A model generated the notes under the pieces. It ran no database searches. It saw only the letters and a list, made by a program, of their open reading frames with translations, and was not told the DNA's origin. A program made the translations under genes and the position numbers. A stretch of DNA of 64,000 nucleotides from an uncultured Rhodopila sp. (lineage in GTDB: Bacteria; Pseudomonadota; Alphaproteobacteria; Acetobacterales; Acetobacteraceae): contig NZ_CAJATU010000167.1 in assembly GCF_903944925.1 (NCBI RefSeq), forward strand, positions 34,212-98,211, read 5' to 3'. Of the stretch, positions 27,186 through 36,183 are shown piece by piece (the stretch's first letter is position 1; each line of letters starts with the position of its first letter).

Positions 27186-27272
27186 GTCATGGCGGGCGCA
27201 GGCCCGCCATCCACGCCTTGCGGTGCCGGGTGAAGGGAAAGGCGTGGATGGCGGGCCTGCGGCCGCCATGAC
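27186..27272. repeat. Palindromic repeat inserted inside the ABC operon
   Basis: Two 34-base arms (27186-27219 and 27239-27272) are reverse complements at 33 of 34 positions, with a 19-base loop. The arms begin GTCATGGCGG and end ATCCACGCCTT. A related single arm is at 20147-20180. It lies between the ATPase and permease genes of one operon, so the transcript would form a very strong hairpin there. Confidence 0.85.
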
Positions 27273-27315
27273 GATGGAGCGGGTGCGCGCGCCGATGCGG
27301 ACGGACAAAGAACCA

Positions 27316-28107
27316 TCAAACCGCCCCCTCCATCGTCAGCGCCCGGAACACGTCCTCCAGCTTGCCCGACGCGTGCCGTTCCGACAGCGCCCGCGGCGTT
27401 TCATCCGCGACGATCCGGCCGCCGGCGATGATGATCGCGCGGGTGCACACCGCATCGACTTCCTCGAGAATATGCGTCGAGATGACGATCGCCTTGTTTG
27501 GCGCCATCTGCGCGATCAGTCCCCGCACCTCGTGCTTCTGGTTCGGGTCCAGGCCGTCCGTCGGTTCGTCCAGCACCAGCACGGGCGGATCGTGCAGCAG
27601 CGCCTGCGCCAGGCCGACCCGGCGTTTAAAGCCTTTGGACAGCGTCTCGACCGGCTGCAGCCGCACGCCGCGCAGCGTGGTCAGGCCGAGCGCGTGGTCA
27701 ACCCGGTCCGCCAGTTCCGAGCCGGTATAGCCGCGCACCCGGGCGCAGAAGCGCAGGAAGCCCTCCACCGACATTTCGGGGTAGGTTGGCGCACCCTCCG
27801 GCAGGAAGCCCAGCACCCGGCGGGCGGCGACGCTGTCGGTCTGCACGTCGTGGTCCAGAATGCGGGCGGTGCCGGCGGAGGGGATCATGAAGGCCGCCAG
27901 CATCCGCATGGTGGTGGATTTGCCGGCGCCGTTGGGGCCGAGGAAGCCGAGCACCTCGCCCCGCCGCACCTGGAACGTCACGTCATCGACGGCGGTGAAG
28001 CTGCCGAAGCGCTTGGTCAGGCCCTCGATATCGATCAGAGGTCCGGCCGGATCTGCCGCGCGAGTCGCCACGTTGGGTTCCCTCAGTCTACGCTGGGCGG
28101 CGGACAT
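27316..28107 (-). CDS. ABC transporter ATP-binding protein (GldA-like)
   Basis: A 263-residue ATPase with Walker A GPNGAGKSTTM, a signature motif of the form LSKGFKRR, Walker B VLVLDEPTDGLDP and an H-loop in STHILEE. The LSKGF signature and DRI/Nod-type architecture fit ABC-2 exporters. It energises the permease and GldG-like genes downstream. ATG at 28107; the earlier TTG six codons upstream is less likely. Promoter lies in the 86 bases before the small membrane gene. Confidence 0.92.
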   Translation of the reverse strand: MSAAQRRLREPNVATRAADPAGPLIDIEGLTKRFGSFTAVDDVTFQVRRGEVLGFLGPNGAGKSTTMRMLAAFMIPSAGTARILDHDVQTDSVAARRVLGFLPEGAPTYPEMSVEGFLRFCARVRGYTGSELADRVDHALGLTTLRGVRLQPVETLSKGFKRRVGLAQALLHDPPVLVLDEPTDGLDPNQKHEVRGLIAQMAPNKAIVISTHILEEVDAVCTRAIIIAGGRIVADETPRALSERHASGKLEDVFRALTMEGAV

Positions 28108-28193
28108 ACAAGAATCGCTGATCAATGCAACCCGTGCGGCGAGGATAACCGTAAGTTAACGCAACGGAAGGACTGGAGCATTGGCCGGTCTGC

Positions 28194-28376
28194 CTACCGA
28201 CCCCCGGCAAGCGGCGCGCAATCCCGCCGCCCGGATGCCACGCAATCCTGGATCGCCGCCGCGTGCCGCAACTGCTGCATCACGAACAGCACCCCGACGA
28301 TCAGCACCGCGATCAGCCCCAGCCCAACCACCGCACGCCATGGCGACCCGCCGCCGCCCCGCTCATCCTCGGCCAT
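28194..28376 (-). CDS. Small single-pass membrane protein, 60 aa
   Basis: Sixty residues: acidic/Gly-rich start (MAEDERGGGGSPWRAV), one strong transmembrane helix (VGLGLIAVLIVGVLFVMQQL) and a short tail with two Cys (IQDCVASGRRDCAPL). Function unknown. Its ATG lies 14 bases inside the end of the DppF-like gene, so it is the last gene of the peptide-transporter operon and may be translationally coupled to it. Confidence 0.6.
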   Translation of the reverse strand: MAEDERGGGGSPWRAVVGLGLIAVLIVGVLFVMQQLRHAAAIQDCVASGRRDCAPLAGGR

Positions 28377-29361
28377 CGCGCCCTTCCTCGATCGCATGGC
28401 AGGCGACCGAGACGTCGCCCACCTGCACATGTGCCGGCTTTTCCACCCGGCACCGTTCCCGCACAAGCGGACACCGCGGATGGAACGCACACCCAGCGGG
28501 AGGCGCAATCGGACTCGGTAACTCCCCCCCGACGGGGGTCCGCCACCGGCCGATAGACTCCAGGTCCGGGATCGCGTCGAGCAGCAGCCGCGTGTACGGA
28601 TGCAGCGGCGTCCGGAACACCGCCTCGGCGGGACCCTGCTCGACGATACGCCCCAGGTACATCACGCCCAGCCGGTCCGCCATGTGGCGCACGACCGCCA
28701 GGTTGTGCGAAATGAACAGATAGGTCAGCCCGAGCCGCTGTTGCAGGTCACGCATCAAATTCAGAATCTGCGCCTGCACCGAAACGTCCAGCGCGCTCGT
28801 CGGCTCGTCGCAGACGAGAAAATCCGGCTCGCTCGCCAGCGCCCGGGCGATCGAAATCCGCTGCCGCTGGCCGCCGGAGAACTCGTGCGGATAGCGCTCG
28901 CCGTCCCGCACCGTCAGCCGCACCGAGGCCAGCAGCGATCCCACCCGCGCCCGCACCGCCTGAGCGTCCCGTGCCAGGCTGAATGCCCGAATTGGTTCGG
29001 CCACGATATCCGCCACCCGCCAGCGCGGGTTCAGCGACGCATACGGGTCCTGGAAGATCATCGTCGTCCGCCGCCGCATCGCCGGGTCCGCCCGCGCCAC
29101 CGACAGTTCCCGCCCCTCGAACCGCAAGACCCCGTTACTTGGCCGGTACAGGCCCACCGCCAGGCGGGCGATGGTGGATTTTCCGCAGCCGGATTCGCCA
29201 ACCAACGCGAAGGTGGTGCCGCGCGGGATGGCGAACGATACGTCATCGACCGCCCGCAACAACCGCCGCCCTTCGCGGGAGAACGCGCGCTGCACCGCCG
29301 GGCGCGAGACATCGAAGACATGCGAGACGCCGATGGCCTCCAGCACCGGCGGCTCAGCCAT
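28363..29361 (-). CDS. dppF: Dipeptide/oligopeptide ABC transporter ATP-binding protein
   Basis: A 332-residue ATPase, second nucleotide-binding subunit of a peptide/nickel/opine-type importer. Walker A is GESGCGKST, the signature is SGGQRQR and Walker [13 protein letters not shown]. The C-terminal OppD/F motif GCAFHPRCPLVRERC has the Cys pattern of a possible iron-sulfur site. The ATG at 29361 overlaps the end of dppD by 8 bases. The gene symbol reflects family and order, not proven substrate. Confidence 0.9.
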   Translation of the reverse strand: MAEPPVLEAIGVSHVFDVSRPAVQRAFSREGRRLLRAVDDVSFAIPRGTTFALVGESGCGKSTIARLAVGLYRPSNGVLRFEGRELSVARADPAMRRRTTMIFQDPYASLNPRWRVADIVAEPIRAFSLARDAQAVRARVGSLLASVRLTVRDGERYPHEFSGGQRQRISIARALASEPDFLVCDEPTSALDVSVQAQILNLMRDLQQRLGLTYLFISHNLAVVRHMADRLGVMYLGRIVEQGPAEAVFRTPLHPYTRLLLDAIPDLESIGRWRTPVGGELPSPIAPPAGCAFHPRCPLVRERCRVEKPAHVQVGDVSVACHAIEEGRDGRG

Positions 29362-30316
29362 GGGCGTGCAGCCAGCAGGCGGCGCTGGTTGCCCCGGCTG
29401 CCAGCAAATCCGGCTGCTCATTCGCACAGCGCGCAAATGCCCGCGGACAGCGCGGATGGAAGCGGCAGCCGGAGGGAACCGCATCGAGCCGGGGCATCGA
29501 CCCGTCGATCTGCCGCAAACGCTCCACCCGATGCTCCAGCGACGGAATGCTCGCCATCAGCCCCTCGGTATAGGGATGCGCCGCGTGGCGGATCACATCC
29601 GCCACCGGGCCGATCTCCGCCACCCGCCCGGCATACATCACCGCCACCCTGTCGGCTGTCTCCGCGATCACCCCCATGTCGTGCGTGATCAGCATGACGG
29701 CGGTGCCATGGTCCCGGGTCAGTTCCTTCAGCAGAGTAATGATCTGCGCCTGGATGGAAACGTCCAGCGCCGTTGTCGGCTCGTCGGCGATCACCAGGGC
29801 CGGTTCGGCGCACAGCGCCAAAGCGATCACCACGCGCTGCCGCTGGCCGCCGGAGAATTCGTGCGGATAGGCGTCGATCCGCTGCGCCGCGGCGGGGATG
29901 CCGACGCGATCGAGCCATCCCAGAGCGCGGCGCCGCGCCTCGGCGTCCGGCAAACCCAGATGCGTCTGCATCGTCTCGGTCAACTGCCGCCCGATCGTAT
30001 AAAGCGGGTTCAATGTGGTCAGCGGGTCCTGGAAGATCATGCCGATGCGCCGCCCGCGGATGCGCCGCAGCTTTTCGGCAGGCAGATTGTCGATCCGCAG
30101 GCCGTCCAGAAGCACCTCGCCGCCGGCGATGCGTCCGGGGCGTTCCAGCAGCCCGACGATGGCGACACCGGTCAGCGACTTGCCGGCACCCGATTCGCCG
30201 ACGACGCCCAGCACCTCGCCGGCTTCGATCGTGAAGGATATGCGATCCAGGGCGCGCAGCACGCCGCGGCGGGTGGGGAACTCCACGGTCAGGTCGCGCA
30301 CCTCCAGCAGCGGCAT
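29354..30316 (-). CDS. dppD: Dipeptide/oligopeptide ABC transporter ATP-binding protein
   Basis: A 320-residue ATPase with Walker A GESGAGKS, signature SGGQRQR, Walker B ALVIADEPTTALD, and the C-terminal GCRFHPRCPRAFARC cysteine motif shared by OppD/DppD. It starts MPLLEVRDLTVEF at 30316, where TGATG joins it to the upstream permease by one base. A longer reading through the permease gene is a shadow. It pairs with the ATPase at 28363. Confidence 0.91.
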   Translation of the reverse strand: MPLLEVRDLTVEFPTRRGVLRALDRISFTIEAGEVLGVVGESGAGKSLTGVAIVGLLERPGRIAGGEVLLDGLRIDNLPAEKLRRIRGRRIGMIFQDPLTTLNPLYTIGRQLTETMQTHLGLPDAEARRRALGWLDRVGIPAAAQRIDAYPHEFSGGQRQRVVIALALCAEPALVIADEPTTALDVSIQAQIITLLKELTRDHGTAVMLITHDMGVIAETADRVAVMYAGRVAEIGPVADVIRHAAHPYTEGLMASIPSLEHRVERLRQIDGSMPRLDAVPSGCRFHPRCPRAFARCANEQPDLLAAGATSAACWLHAHG

Positions 30317-31221
30317 CAGCGCAGCCTCGGGTTCAGCGCGTCGCGCAGCCAATCGCCGAGCAGGTTGATCGCCAGCACCATCAGCACCAGCGTCAGCCCG
30401 GGGAACACGCTCACCCACCACTGGCCGCTGAACAGGAAATCGTCGCCGAAGCGGATCAGCGTGCCCAGCGACGGCTGTGTCGGCGGCAGCCCGACGCCGA
30501 GGAAGGACAAGGTCGCCTCGGCGATGATCGCCAGGCCCAGCCCGAGCGTGCCGATGACCAGCACCGGCCCGATGACGTTGGGCAGCACGTGCGACAGCAT
30601 GATCCGCCAGGATGGCACGCCGATAATGCGTGCCGCCATGACGTAGTCCTTGCCGCGCTCGACCAGAGTGGAGCCGCGCACGGTGCGGGCGAAGTTCGGC
30701 CACAGGCTGATGCCGATGGCGAAGATGATGACGTCGATCTGCAATGCGTCGCGCATGGTGCGGGGCAGGGCGGCGCTGATCACGCCATCGACCAGCAGCG
30801 CCGTCAGGATGGAGGGGAACGTCAGTTGCACATCGGCAACGCGCATCAGCACGGTGTCGAGCAGCCCGCCCACGTAGCCCGCCAGCAGCCCGATGCCGAC
30901 ACCGACGACGATGGCGAACAGCACGGATGAGATGCCGACGAGCAGGCTGATCCGCATGCCGTACATGATGGCGGACAGCACATCGCGGCCCTGGTTGTCG
31001 GTGCCCAGCGGGTTGGACCAATCGGCCTCCGGCATGCCAACCGGCGGCTTGAAGCTGTCCAGCAGGGACAGCGACGCCACGTCCATCGGGTCGTGCGGCG
31101 CCAGCCACGGCGCGAATGCGGCCGCAATAACCAGGATCAGCGCGACCAAAGCGGACACCACCGCCACCGGCGAGGTGCGGAAGCTGTAGGCCAGGTCGCT
31201 GTCCCAGAACCGTCCGAGCAT
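30316..31221 (-). CDS. dppC: Dipeptide/oligopeptide ABC transporter permease DppC-like
   Basis: A 301-residue inner-membrane permease with six predicted helices. The N-terminal TM (VVSALVALILVIAAAFAPWL) and the following GTDNQGRDVLS match the DppC/OppC pattern, and the EAA-like loop VMAARIIGVPSWRIMLSHVLP contacts the ATPases. One-base TGATG junctions link it to dppB and dppD. Confidence 0.92.
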   Translation of the reverse strand: MLGRFWDSDLAYSFRTSPVAVVSALVALILVIAAAFAPWLAPHDPMDVASLSLLDSFKPPVGMPEADWSNPLGTDNQGRDVLSAIMYGMRISLLVGISSVLFAIVVGVGIGLLAGYVGGLLDTVLMRVADVQLTFPSILTALLVDGVISAALPRTMRDALQIDVIIFAIGISLWPNFARTVRGSTLVERGKDYVMAARIIGVPSWRIMLSHVLPNVIGPVLVIGTLGLGLAIIAEATLSFLGVGLPPTQPSLGTLIRFGDDFLFSGQWWVSVFPGLTLVLMVLAINLLGDWLRDALNPRLR

Positions 31222-32192
31222 CAGCTTCGCGCCCGCAGCCGCGGATCGACTGCGTAGTACAGCAGATCGACGGTCAGGTTGATCAGCACGAACACCAGCG
31301 CGATCAGCAGCAGGTAGGCCGACATCACGGGAATGTCCGCCACCGCCACCGACTGCACCAGCAGCAGGCCCATGCCCGGCCACTGGAACACCGTCTCGGT
31401 CACCAGGCTGAACGCGACGATGCCGCCGAACTGTAGCCCGATGATGGTGATGACCGGCACCAGCGTGTTCTTCAGCGCATGCCCGAAGTTGATCGAACGG
31501 TCGGTCAACCCGCGCGCCCGGGCGAACTTGATGTAGTCGGTGCGCAGCACTTCCAGCATCTCCGCCCGCACCAGCCGCATGATCAAGGTCATCTGGAACA
31601 GGCCGAGTGTGATCGCCGGCAGGATCAGCGCCCGCAACCCGGCCAGGGAGGTGAACCCGGTCGTCCACCAGGAGCCGACATGCACCACCGGCCCGCGGCC
31701 GAAGCTCGGCAGCCAGCCCAGCCAGACGGAGAACAGCAGGATCAGCAGGATGCCCAGCAGGAACGTCGGCAGCGACACCCCCACCAGGCTGACCATCATG
31801 AACAGCCGCGACAGCCAGGTGTTGCGGTGGATGCCGGTATAGACGCCCATCGGCACGCCGATGCACAGCGCGAGGACGGACGCGGTCACGGCGAGTTCAA
31901 GCGTCGCCGGCAGCCGCTCCGCCAGCAGGGAGGAGACCGGCTGCGCCAGCCGGTAGCTGATGCCGAAATTGCCGTGCAGCGCGTTCCACAGAAAGTGGCC
32001 GTATTGCACGAAGAACGGCTGGTCCAGCCCAAGCTGGTGGATCAGCTCCAGCCGCTGCGCCTCGGTATGGTCCTGGCCGAGCAGGATGGTCACCGGGTCG
32101 CCGACATAGGCGAACAGGGCGAAGGCGATGAGGCCGACGACCAGCAGGACGGGGATGGCCTGGAGCAGGCGGGAGAGGATGAATCCGAACAT
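31221..32192 (-). CDS. dppB: Dipeptide/oligopeptide ABC transporter permease DppB-like
   Basis: A 323-residue permease beginning MFGFILSRLLQAIPVLLVVG, the classic DppB start. It has the large loop ending in NFGISYRLAQPV and the EAA loop KFARARGLTDRSINFGHALKN. ATG at 32192 is chosen over upstream non-ATG starts because the family begins here. First gene of the B-C-D-F operon. No substrate-binding protein lies beside it; the upstream neighbour is divergent and unrelated. Confidence 0.92.
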   Translation of the reverse strand: MFGFILSRLLQAIPVLLVVGLIAFALFAYVGDPVTILLGQDHTEAQRLELIHQLGLDQPFFVQYGHFLWNALHGNFGISYRLAQPVSSLLAERLPATLELAVTASVLALCIGVPMGVYTGIHRNTWLSRLFMMVSLVGVSLPTFLLGILLILLFSVWLGWLPSFGRGPVVHVGSWWTTGFTSLAGLRALILPAITLGLFQMTLIMRLVRAEMLEVLRTDYIKFARARGLTDRSINFGHALKNTLVPVITIIGLQFGGIVAFSLVTETVFQWPGMGLLLVQSVAVADIPVMSAYLLLIALVFVLINLTVDLLYYAVDPRLRARS

Positions 32193-32517
32193 GCGGGATC
32201 GAACTAAGGCGGAAGCCCATCCGGTTGCCAAGGGGGCACCCGCGCCGCCGTGGTCCGCCCGGAATCGGCTGCTTCGAGACAGAACGACGTCACCCCTGGT
32301 GGCCTGCCCTGTTCAGCATGCCGTGCGCGGTCATCGGGCGCAGACGCGGTAAACCGCGGCGATGCCTGTATCGGAGCACCGCGTGCCGGAAAACCCGCCC
32401 CGAACTTACACCAACGTGAATGGACAATATCAAGCCGAGCCGGACTGTCGATGCCCAACCCGTTTCGACTGCGAACGCGTGGGTTGCGGGATTTAAAAAT
32501 CGGAGAAGGAACGATTA
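32193..32517. other. 325-base divergent intergenic region
   Basis: The promoters of the dpp-like operon (leftward) and the RTX-like gene (rightward) must be here. A 12-base palindrome GCGGTAAACCGC (32346-32357) is a possible regulator site. GGAGAAGGA at 32501-32509 is the ribosome site for the gene at 32518. I see no coding potential I trust. Confidence 0.5.
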
Positions 32518-34365
32518 ATGGCTAGCTATAGCTGGAAGAGCAGCGTGGGCGGTGACTGGAATACCGCAACGAACTGGACGCCGGCAGGGGTGCCGAACGA
32601 CGCAGCCGCCGATGTCACGATCGATGCGCCCACGACCGCGCTTTACACCGTGACGATCGCCGCCGGCGAGTCGGAGACGGTGCATTCGTTGACGATGAAC
32701 GGCGTCAACAACCTCGCCGGCTCCAATATTTCGCCCTACACCGCCGCGCAGCTCTCGATCAACGGCACGCTCACGTTTGCCCCCGGATCGACCGGGACGC
32801 TGGGCGGATCGGTGCAGAACTACATCATTATGAATGGCGGCACGATCGTCAATCCGGGCACCCTGAACGGCTTCATCCAGGCCCGGGGCAATGTCCTGAT
32901 GACGGGCACCAACGGTTTCTACATTACCAATTGGCTGCAGTCGCTGGGCGGCATCGTCACGGTCGATGTGTCATCGATCGCCGAAATGACCGGCAACACG
33001 CTGTTCGACGGCATTTTTGAGGCCCAGGGGAACGGTGCGATCATCAATTTCGGCGGCCCGCGCGAGAACATGATCGTCAATATCGCGACGATCGAGGGGC
33101 CGCCGCTGATCCCCGGCGGCTGGACCGAGATCCTGCTGAACGGCACCCTGAACGATATCGGCGAATGGAACGGCACCGGCTATGTCGGTATCGAAACCAC
33201 ATTGAAGGAGATCGGCACCCGCGGCACCGTCGATATCATCGGCGGCCGCGCCTACAATACAGCCAATGCGCTCACCGTCGCGGCCGGCGGGATGATCAAC
33301 CTGCAGGCTGGTATCGTAACGACGGGCGGTATCGACATCAACGCCGGCGGCGTGGTGCAGGGCTCCGGCACTCTCAACAGCGGTGTTGTCAATAACGGCG
33401 TCCTGATGGCGGAGGGTGGCCTGCTGACCGTCGGGGCAGGCGGCCTCGTCGGCGTCGGTCTGGTGGAATTCGATACCAACCTGAAGACCGGCGTGAAGTC
33501 GCCCACCGGCACGGTGATGGAGGTGCACGGCGTCGGCCCCTACCAGACCTTCGTGATGAACGGCGACGACGCGCTGGTGATCGATACGCCGGTTTCCTTC
33601 GCGGGCAATATCATCGCCAAGCCGGGAGACCAGATCCTGCTCGGCGGCGTCGTCGCCAACGCCGCCGTATTGCAGGGCCAGAACCTGCTGGTGCAGGAAA
33701 ACGGCGCGACCGTTGCGACCCTGAAGCTTGCCGGCAGCTATACCGGGGATACCTTCTCCGTCACCCCGCTGGCCGGCGGGAGCAGCAAGGTCACTGTCGT
33801 CGGCCCGGCTGCGGCTGATGACTCCACGACCATCCAGGAAGTTCCCTATGTGGGACCGGTCGCCGGGCTGCAGCATCAATACATCGATATAACGACCGCT
33901 TCGCTTAACATCACTGCGACGGCGCCGAATTCCTTCATCGCCACCGGCTCCGGCAATGACTCGATCAACGTCAGCCGCGTCAATGGCAACAACGTGCTCG
34001 ACGGAGGGGGCGGCTCCAATTTCCTGACCGGTGGCACCGGCGACGACACATTCTACCTTGATGCCAGCAACCCGACGGCCGCCACGATGTCCACGGTGGT
34101 GAATTTCCATTCCGGCGACGATTTGACGATCTGGGGTGTCAACCTGTCGGACTTCACCGAGACCTTGGTCAACAACGCTGGCGCGGCGGGGTATACCGGA
34201 CTCGCCGTCGTCTTCAGCGCACCGGGGAGGCCGGCTGAAAGTGTTGTCCTGGCGGGGTATACCAGCGCCGATTTGACCAACGGACGGCTGGTGCAAAGCG
34301 TCGGCAAGACCTCCGATCTGCCGGGGCTTCCGGGCAGCGAGTATGTCACCATCCACGGCGCCTAG
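32518..34365 (+). CDS. Large repeat-rich, RTX-like secreted protein
   Basis: A 615-residue Gly/Asn/Thr-rich protein of low Cys/Lys content. It starts with SYSWKSSVGGDWNTATNW, seen at the start of repetitive bacterial surface proteins, continues as beta-helix-like repeats (AGGMINLQAGIVTTGG, AEGGLLTVGAGG), and near residues 475-515 has RTX-like calcium-binding nonapeptides (GSGNDSINV, LDGGGGSNFLTGGTGDD). There is no signal peptide, so type I secretion through an unlinked exporter is likely (inference). It could be an adhesin or surface-layer component. No secretion genes are adjacent. Confidence 0.8.
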   Translation: MASYSWKSSVGGDWNTATNWTPAGVPNDAAADVTIDAPTTALYTVTIAAGESETVHSLTMNGVNNLAGSNISPYTAAQLSINGTLTFAPGSTGTLGGSVQNYIIMNGGTIVNPGTLNGFIQARGNVLMTGTNGFYITNWLQSLGGIVTVDVSSIAEMTGNTLFDGIFEAQGNGAIINFGGPRENMIVNIATIEGPPLIPGGWTEILLNGTLNDIGEWNGTGYVGIETTLKEIGTRGTVDIIGGRAYNTANALTVAAGGMINLQAGIVTTGGIDINAGGVVQGSGTLNSGVVNNGVLMAEGGLLTVGAGGLVGVGLVEFDTNLKTGVKSPTGTVMEVHGVGPYQTFVMNGDDALVIDTPVSFAGNIIAKPGDQILLGGVVANAAVLQGQNLLVQENGATVATLKLAGSYTGDTFSVTPLAGGSSKVTVVGPAAADDSTTIQEVPYVGPVAGLQHQYIDITTASLNITATAPNSFIATGSGNDSINVSRVNGNNVLDGGGGSNFLTGGTGDDTFYLDASNPTAATMSTVVNFHSGDDLTIWGVNLSDFTETLVNNAGAAGYTGLAVVFSAPGRPAESVVLAGYTSADLTNGRLVQSVGKTSDLPGLPGSEYVTIHGA

Positions 34366-34396
34366 GGTTGCCGCCGGTACTGCGCCAGGGGCGTCT

Positions 34397-34579
34397 TTGA
34401 AGCAACTGGCGCAGTACAACCGGTGGGCCGATCGGCGGCTTTATGACGATGCCGCCTCGCTGCCGCACGAGGCCCGCAGGCGGCCGATCGGCCATTTCGT
34501 TCACGTTCTCGAGGGAGCGCACGCCGATATCGAAGCAGTCTCCGGGCGTATCTCCCGCGACGCGCGGAATCAGAACTGA
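34397..34579 (+). pseudogene. DinB-family N-terminal fragment
   Basis: Sixty codons beginning LKQLAQYNRWADRRLYDDAA match the first 34 residues of the DinB-family gene at 35699 (HFDELAHYNRWTNWRLYDDAA). After RRRPIG similarity fades, and no metal-binding His motif follows. The likely parent is a DinB-fold putative metal-dependent enzyme. The N-terminus overlaps the region just after the RTX-like gene. Confidence 0.7.
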
Positions 34580-34667
34580 CCGGGATCGAGCAGGCACCCG
34601 AGACGGTGTTTCCGCCCGTTGTGCGTCCCGCCGCGGCCTCGGGCGCGACTCCGGACGCAAGAAAGAT

Positions 34668-34864
34668 GTTACACGGATTTTCACGGGATTAAGGACACAG
34701 ATTACACGGAGACCGACGCCTGGCCGCAGCCAGCCGAACAGCCCCGGGGTTTCGTCCAACTCCCGTCGCCGGTGCGCCCGATTCCGTCTGAAGCAGCGGC
34801 ACGATACAATCCAAGGTCTCAATCCCTGTAATCCGTGCCCTTAATTCATGAAAATCCGTGTAAC
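34668..34864. repeat. 197-base element with long imperfect inverted repeats
   Basis: The left arm (34668-34709, GTTACACGGATTTTCACGGG...) and the right arm (34824-34864, ...GAAAATCCGTGTAAC) are near reverse complements over about 40 bases with an unrelated GC-rich centre. The CACGGATTTTCACGG sequence type is found widely in bacterial genomes as a dispersed repeat. It lies between the DinB fragment and the GxxExxY remnant. Confidence 0.8.
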
Positions 34865-34943
34865 AGCTTTTCTTTGCTTATCCAGGCAAGACATTAACCA
34901 CCTGTTCATCCCATCCTGTCCTCAACGGATCGAATACTGCCGC

Positions 34944-35122
34944 ATGAACCTCGAACCCAACCACAATGGAAACCTGACCTACTGGCCATGCGGGTTCACC
35001 GCAACCTCGGCCCGTCGCACGAGGCGCAATTGCTGACCTATCTGCACATCAGCCGATGCCGGCTCGGTCTATTGATGAACTTCAACGCCCTGTCGCTCGC
35101 CGTGCGCCGCCGGGCGCGCTGA
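34944..35122 (+). pseudogene. GxxExxY-protein remnant, frameshifted and internally deleted
   Basis: GxxExxY proteins are a PD-(D/E)XK-like family that begins with a VHRxLGPG segment and ends with EAQLLTYL...GLLINFN. Here an ATG at 34944 opens MNLEPNHNGNLTYW. A one-base loss shifts the frame, and from 34988 the next frame reads MRVHRNLGP directly followed by SHEAQLLTYLHISRCRLGLL and MNFN. The central 70 or so residues are missing. No active protein can be made. Confidence 0.75.
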
Positions 35123-35306
35123 CCGTAGAGCGTAGCTCTCGGCCGGGGCAGCGCCGGGCAAGTTCCCGATGACACCCCGCGACGAGCAGGACGGCGAGGC
35201 AGGCGGCAGCCGATGCATCCGAACATGCAGAAGCGAACCAACGCGGACGCCTGGCGCGTCGCCAAGGGGGTAGGTGCGGGCAAGACCGGGCGCCCTGCGC
35301 GCCGTG

Positions 35307-35594
35307 CTACCGTGGCAGCAATCGGATGAGAGTAACCATCGTGCCGAGGATGACGACCGTCTGCACCCCGATCGTGCCGATCATCCATTTCAGGATCTCG
35401 GATTTGGTCTCGGCCAGCTTGACCAGGAGTTCGGCCTTGGTCGTCGTCAGATCGGCCTTCGTCGCGAGGTTCGAGAGGTTGATCTCCTGCACCTTATAAA
35501 CCAGGCGCGTGACTGCTTCCGCCTGGCCCTCGGTGAATCCGGCGGCCAGCAGCTCTTTGTCGACTTCGTGTGTGTCCATCCCGACAGCCGTCAT
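35307..35594 (-). CDS. DUF1640 coiled-coil membrane protein
   Basis: A 95-residue protein of the DUF1640/CCDC90-like family: N-terminal conserved segment DTHEVDKELLAAGFTEGQAE, a coiled-coil centre (NLATKADLTTTKAELLVKLA) and a C-terminal transmembrane helix (IGTIGVQTVVILGTMVTLIRLL). Function unknown. ATG at 35594 or 35579 are both possible; GGTGGT precedes the first. It may have its own promoter within the repetitive zone. Confidence 0.82.
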   Translation of the reverse strand: MTAVGMDTHEVDKELLAAGFTEGQAEAVTRLVYKVQEINLSNLATKADLTTTKAELLVKLAETKSEILKWMIGTIGVQTVVILGTMVTLIRLLPR

Positions 35595-35698
35595 ACCACC
35601 ATGTTCTCCCGAGACTGTCTTCGCACTTGCATAACGATATTATGGTCAAATGCTCCGCTTCGCGCAACACGGATCAAGCTGCCGTTGAGAAGGCAAGG

Positions 35699-36183
35699 AT
35701 GTTGAAACCCCACTTCGACGAACTCGCCCACTACAATCGCTGGACCAACTGGCGGCTTTACGACGACGCGGCGTCGCTGCCGGATCACGTCCGCAAGCGT
35801 CCCATCGGCCTGTTCTTCGGCAGCGTGCACGGGACGTTCAACCATCTGCTGATGGCGGACCAAATCTGGATGCGGCGTATCACCGGCGAAGGCCCGCAAC
35901 CGGCGCGCCTCAACCAGGTCCTGCATGAAGATTTCGCGGACCTACGGACGGCGCGCGGGCAGGAGGATGACCGCATCGCGGACTTCGTCACCGGGCTGGA
36001 CGAAGCGGGCTACGACCGCGTGCTGGAGTACCGCAACTCCTCCGGCAAAACCTTTCAGCAACGGCTCGGTTCGGCTTCTTCAACCACCAGACCCATCATC
36101 GCGGCCAGACGCATGCAGGATTGACCATCCCGGGGATAAAGGAACCCGCGTCGCTCGATCTGCTAATCCTGCAACGATCGTAA
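35699..36183 (+). pseudogene. DinB-family protein broken by a frameshift near 36062
   Basis: The gene starts MLKPHFDELAHYNRWTNWRL and reads well to TFQQRLG near 36070. The expected continuation FGFFNHQTHHRGQTHAG, including the DinB metal-binding HxxHR region, is in the other frame, which runs to the TAA at 36181 and ends SLDLLILQRS. One missing base explains it. As written, the primary frame would stop at 36124 with an unrelated tail that lacks the C-terminal His. It would make a DinB-like metalloenzyme if restored. Confidence 0.8.
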
